Assembly: GCF_014349105.1 (NCBI RefSeq) | Contig: NZ_JACSJI010000008.1 | Coordinates: 62,001-126,000, forward strand | Source: Caulobacter sp. 17J80-11 | GTDB lineage: Bacteria; Pseudomonadota; Alphaproteobacteria; Caulobacterales; Caulobacteraceae | DNA length: 64,000 nucleotides | Direction: 5' to 3' | Shown: in pieces, positions 62,536-64,000 of the stretch | Position numbering within the stretch: position 1 is the first letter of the stretch | Layout: each line of letters begins with the position of its first letter | Notes under the pieces: model-generated | Seen by the model: the letters and a program-made list of their open reading frames with translations, nothing else | The model's database searches: none | What the model was told of the DNA's origin: nothing | Position numbers and translations under genes: made by a program

Positions 62536-64000
62536 CTACATCGATCCCTCTCCCCTTGCGGGAGAGGGAGGGGAGAGGGATTCCCGCACCATCTCCTCCG
62601 CCGACAGCTCGCCCGGCGTGTACTTCGGCAGCTTCGCCGCCGGGAAGATCGACAGCAGCGAGACGAACGCCACGATCAGGAACGAGCCCTGCAGGGCGCG
62701 CACCCCGGCCTCCCGGTTGAGCGCGACCGCCGCCTCCGTCTGATCCGGCGTCGCCTGCGTCGCGGCGAGCCCGCGCCTCAGTTCGTCGGAGGTGACGAAA
62801 CCGACCTGCTCGGACACCACCTGGGCCCGGACCGGCGCCGGCAGGTCCGAGCGGCCCAGCGCCGCGCCCAGGAACACGCTGAGCAGGGCCACCGCCACCA
62901 CGCTGGCGAAGGCCGCACCCAGCGCGTTGGAGACGTTGTTGGCCACGCCCCGGAGCGCGGCGACGTCGCCGGCCAGCCGCTTGGGCGAGGCCGACACCAG
63001 CACGTTGAACAGCAAGGTCAGCAGCGTCCCCTCGCCCACGCCCACCAGCAGCAGGCCCAGCACCACCGGGACCGTGCTCCAGGCCCGGCCGACGGTGAAG
63101 GCCACCACGGCCAGACCGATCGCGATCGCCACGAACGATGCGATCCCCAGCCCGCGCGGCGCGAAGCGGTCGTACAGCCGCACCGACAGCACCCCCGCCG
63201 CCGCTATGGCCGCCGAATACGGCAGGATGGCCACGGCCGAGGCCAGCGGCGTGCGCCCCTGGACGATCTGCACGTACAGCGGGATCAGGAATCCCACCGC
63301 CAGGCCCAGGCTGCCGGCGACCAGGAAGGCGATCACCGCGCTCTGCTCCTCGCGGCTGTCCAGCACCTCCATCGCCAGCAGGGGCTGCTCGCCCGCGCGC
63401 ACGCGCCGGTTCGACCAGGCGAAGAACCCCTGCCCCAGCACGATCCCCAGCAGGATCAGGATCGGCGCCGGCGACACCCCCAGCACTGCTGCCGGCGCGG
63501 CCGGCTCGGCGGCCAGCAGGCCCCAGGTCTGCAGGTTGTTGAAGCCGACCAGGACCAGCGCGACGGCGGCGGCCGAGAGCGCCACGCCGACCCCGTCGAT
63601 CCGCACGCCCGGCTGGCGCGCGATCGGCTTCAGCCGGAAGCTCAGGATCTGCACCACGACCGCCAGGGCGACCATCAGCCAGTACGACCAGCGCCAGCTG
63701 AAGGCGGTGGCCAGCCAGCCGGCCAGCGCGAAGGCGATGATGCTGGCCACCGCCGGCATCACCGCCAGCACGCCCAGCGCCGTCTCCTGCTGTCGCCCGC
63801 GATAGTGCGCGGCGATCAGCACCACCAGGGTCGGCACGGCGGCCGCGGCCGCCACGCCGGCGATCGACTGGGCCAGGTTCATCATGGCCGCGTCGCCGCT
63901 GACCGCCATCAGCGCCATGGCCGCCCCGTGCACGGCCAGGCTGACCTGCATCAGCCGCCGCTCGCCAACCCGCTTGCCGATCTGCGCGCCGGGCATGACG
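62536..64000 (-). CDS. MFS exporter (DHA2-like), N-terminus beyond window
   Basis: The frame is open to the right edge of the window, so the first residues are missing; about 487 residues are seen. It has about twelve membrane helices of the fourteen expected for DHA2 drug exporters. The N-terminal part is KRVGERRLMQVSLAVHGAA (helix 2-3 region), later WRWSYWLMVALAVVVQIL, VQIVQGRTPLASAVAILPYS and VLSVRLYDRFAPRGLGIAS. It is likely an efflux pump. The last residues (SPPSPARGEGSM) are translated from a family B repeat, so the natural C-terminus has been replaced or extended by it. The stop lies one base from the crotonase stop. Confidence 0.85.
   Translation of the reverse strand, partial: VMPGAQIGKRVGERRLMQVSLAVHGAAMALMAVSGDAAMMNLAQSIAGVAAAAAVPTLVVLIAAHYRGRQQETALGVLAVMPAVASIIAFALAGWLATAFSWRWSYWLMVALAVVVQILSFRLKPIARQPGVRIDGVGVALSAAAVALVLVGFNNLQTWGLLAAEPAAPAAVLGVSPAPILILLGIVLGQGFFAWSNRRVRAGEQPLLAMEVLDSREEQSAVIAFLVAGSLGLAVGFLIPLYVQIVQGRTPLASAVAILPYSAAIAAAGVLSVRLYDRFAPRGLGIASFVAIAIGLAVVAFTVGRAWSTVPVVLGLLLVGVGEGTLLTLLFNVLVSASPKRLAGDVAALRGVANNVSNALGAAFASVVAVALLSVFLGAALGRSDLPAPVRAQVVSEQVGFVTSDELRRGLAATQATPDQTEAAVALNREAGVRALQGSFLIVAFVSLLSIFPAAKLPKYTPGELSAEEMVRESLSPPSPARGEGSM
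62545..62580. repeat. Interspersed repeat, family B, inside 3' end of MFS gene
   Basis: CCCTCTCCCCTTGCGGGAGAGGGAG, given here as arms CCCTCTCCC and GGGAGAGGG, overlaps the end of the convergent MFS gene and adds about twelve codons to it. Confidence 0.75.

Noticed and set aside
1..64000. CRISPR arrays, tRNA and rRNA genes, insertion sequences
   Set aside because: No regularly spaced direct repeats, no tRNA-like T-loop sequences in the right context, no rRNA signatures and no transposase-like proteins were seen while reading both strands.

Overview
The window is very GC-rich, with G/C at most third codon positions. It carries a MASE1-PAS-HWE hybrid kinase, TadE/TadG-type pseudopilins, a TipAS-type MerR regulator, two periplasmic sulfatases and a sigma-73-like promoter. 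Together these point to an alphaproteobacterial chromosome, most likely Caulobacterales (Caulobacter or Phenylobacterium). This assignment is inferred from gene content. I saw no rRNA, tRNA, CRISPR array, transposase, integrase or replication origin.

About 0-3.5 kb holds a SUKH protein cut by the window edge, a lipoprotein and a hybrid sensor kinase. About 3.6-34.2 kb holds the morphogenesis and lysis genes of a P22-like podovirus. All are on the minus strand and in the expected order: small and large terminase, portal, virion-type lysozyme, scaffold, coat with an inserted Ig-like domain, head-tail adaptor, tailspike, tail-collar fibre, tail hub, small virion proteins, then holin-like protein, endolysin and nested Rz/Rz1 spanins. 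No integrase, repressor or replication genes are visible. Many non-phage genes interrupt the module. Some are surface-polysaccharide genes: a GT2 glycosyltransferase plus an EpsG/Wzy-like polymerase running convergently into the tailspike, and an MBOAT plus SGNH acetylation pair between coat and adaptor. Others look like ordinary host genes: hemerythrin, ClpP-like, receiver, MerR-TipAS, a leucine-rich-repeat-variant protein and DUF4240. Host-type interspersed repeats also lie among them. The picture is either a heavily invaded but still intact prophage block or a domesticated capsid module.

From 34.2 kb the window is ordinary chromosome. A DUF1036 protein is followed by a 1.1-kb gene-free stretch with nested repeats and a strong minus-strand promoter, three tandem DUF4136 proteins, an OsmC protein, a LOG-family protein and three TadE/TadG-like pseudopilins (40.8-42.8 kb). 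Next come two sulfatases interleaved with two outer-membrane Phenol_MetA_deg-type proteins and a Sel1 protein (43.3-49.3 kb), a 40-residue Met-rich membrane peptide, and a 2145-residue autotransporter (49.7-56.2 kb) divergent from an AraC regulator with a perfect operator-like palindrome between them. The right end has a LysE exporter, a YdeI protein, an ArsR-AHSA1 operon, a crotonase and an MFS exporter cut by the window edge.

At least five families of palindromic intergenic repeats occupy the spaces between genes, mostly outside the 3.6-20 kb phage block. They probably serve as terminators or mRNA stabilisers as well as marking host-type sequence.
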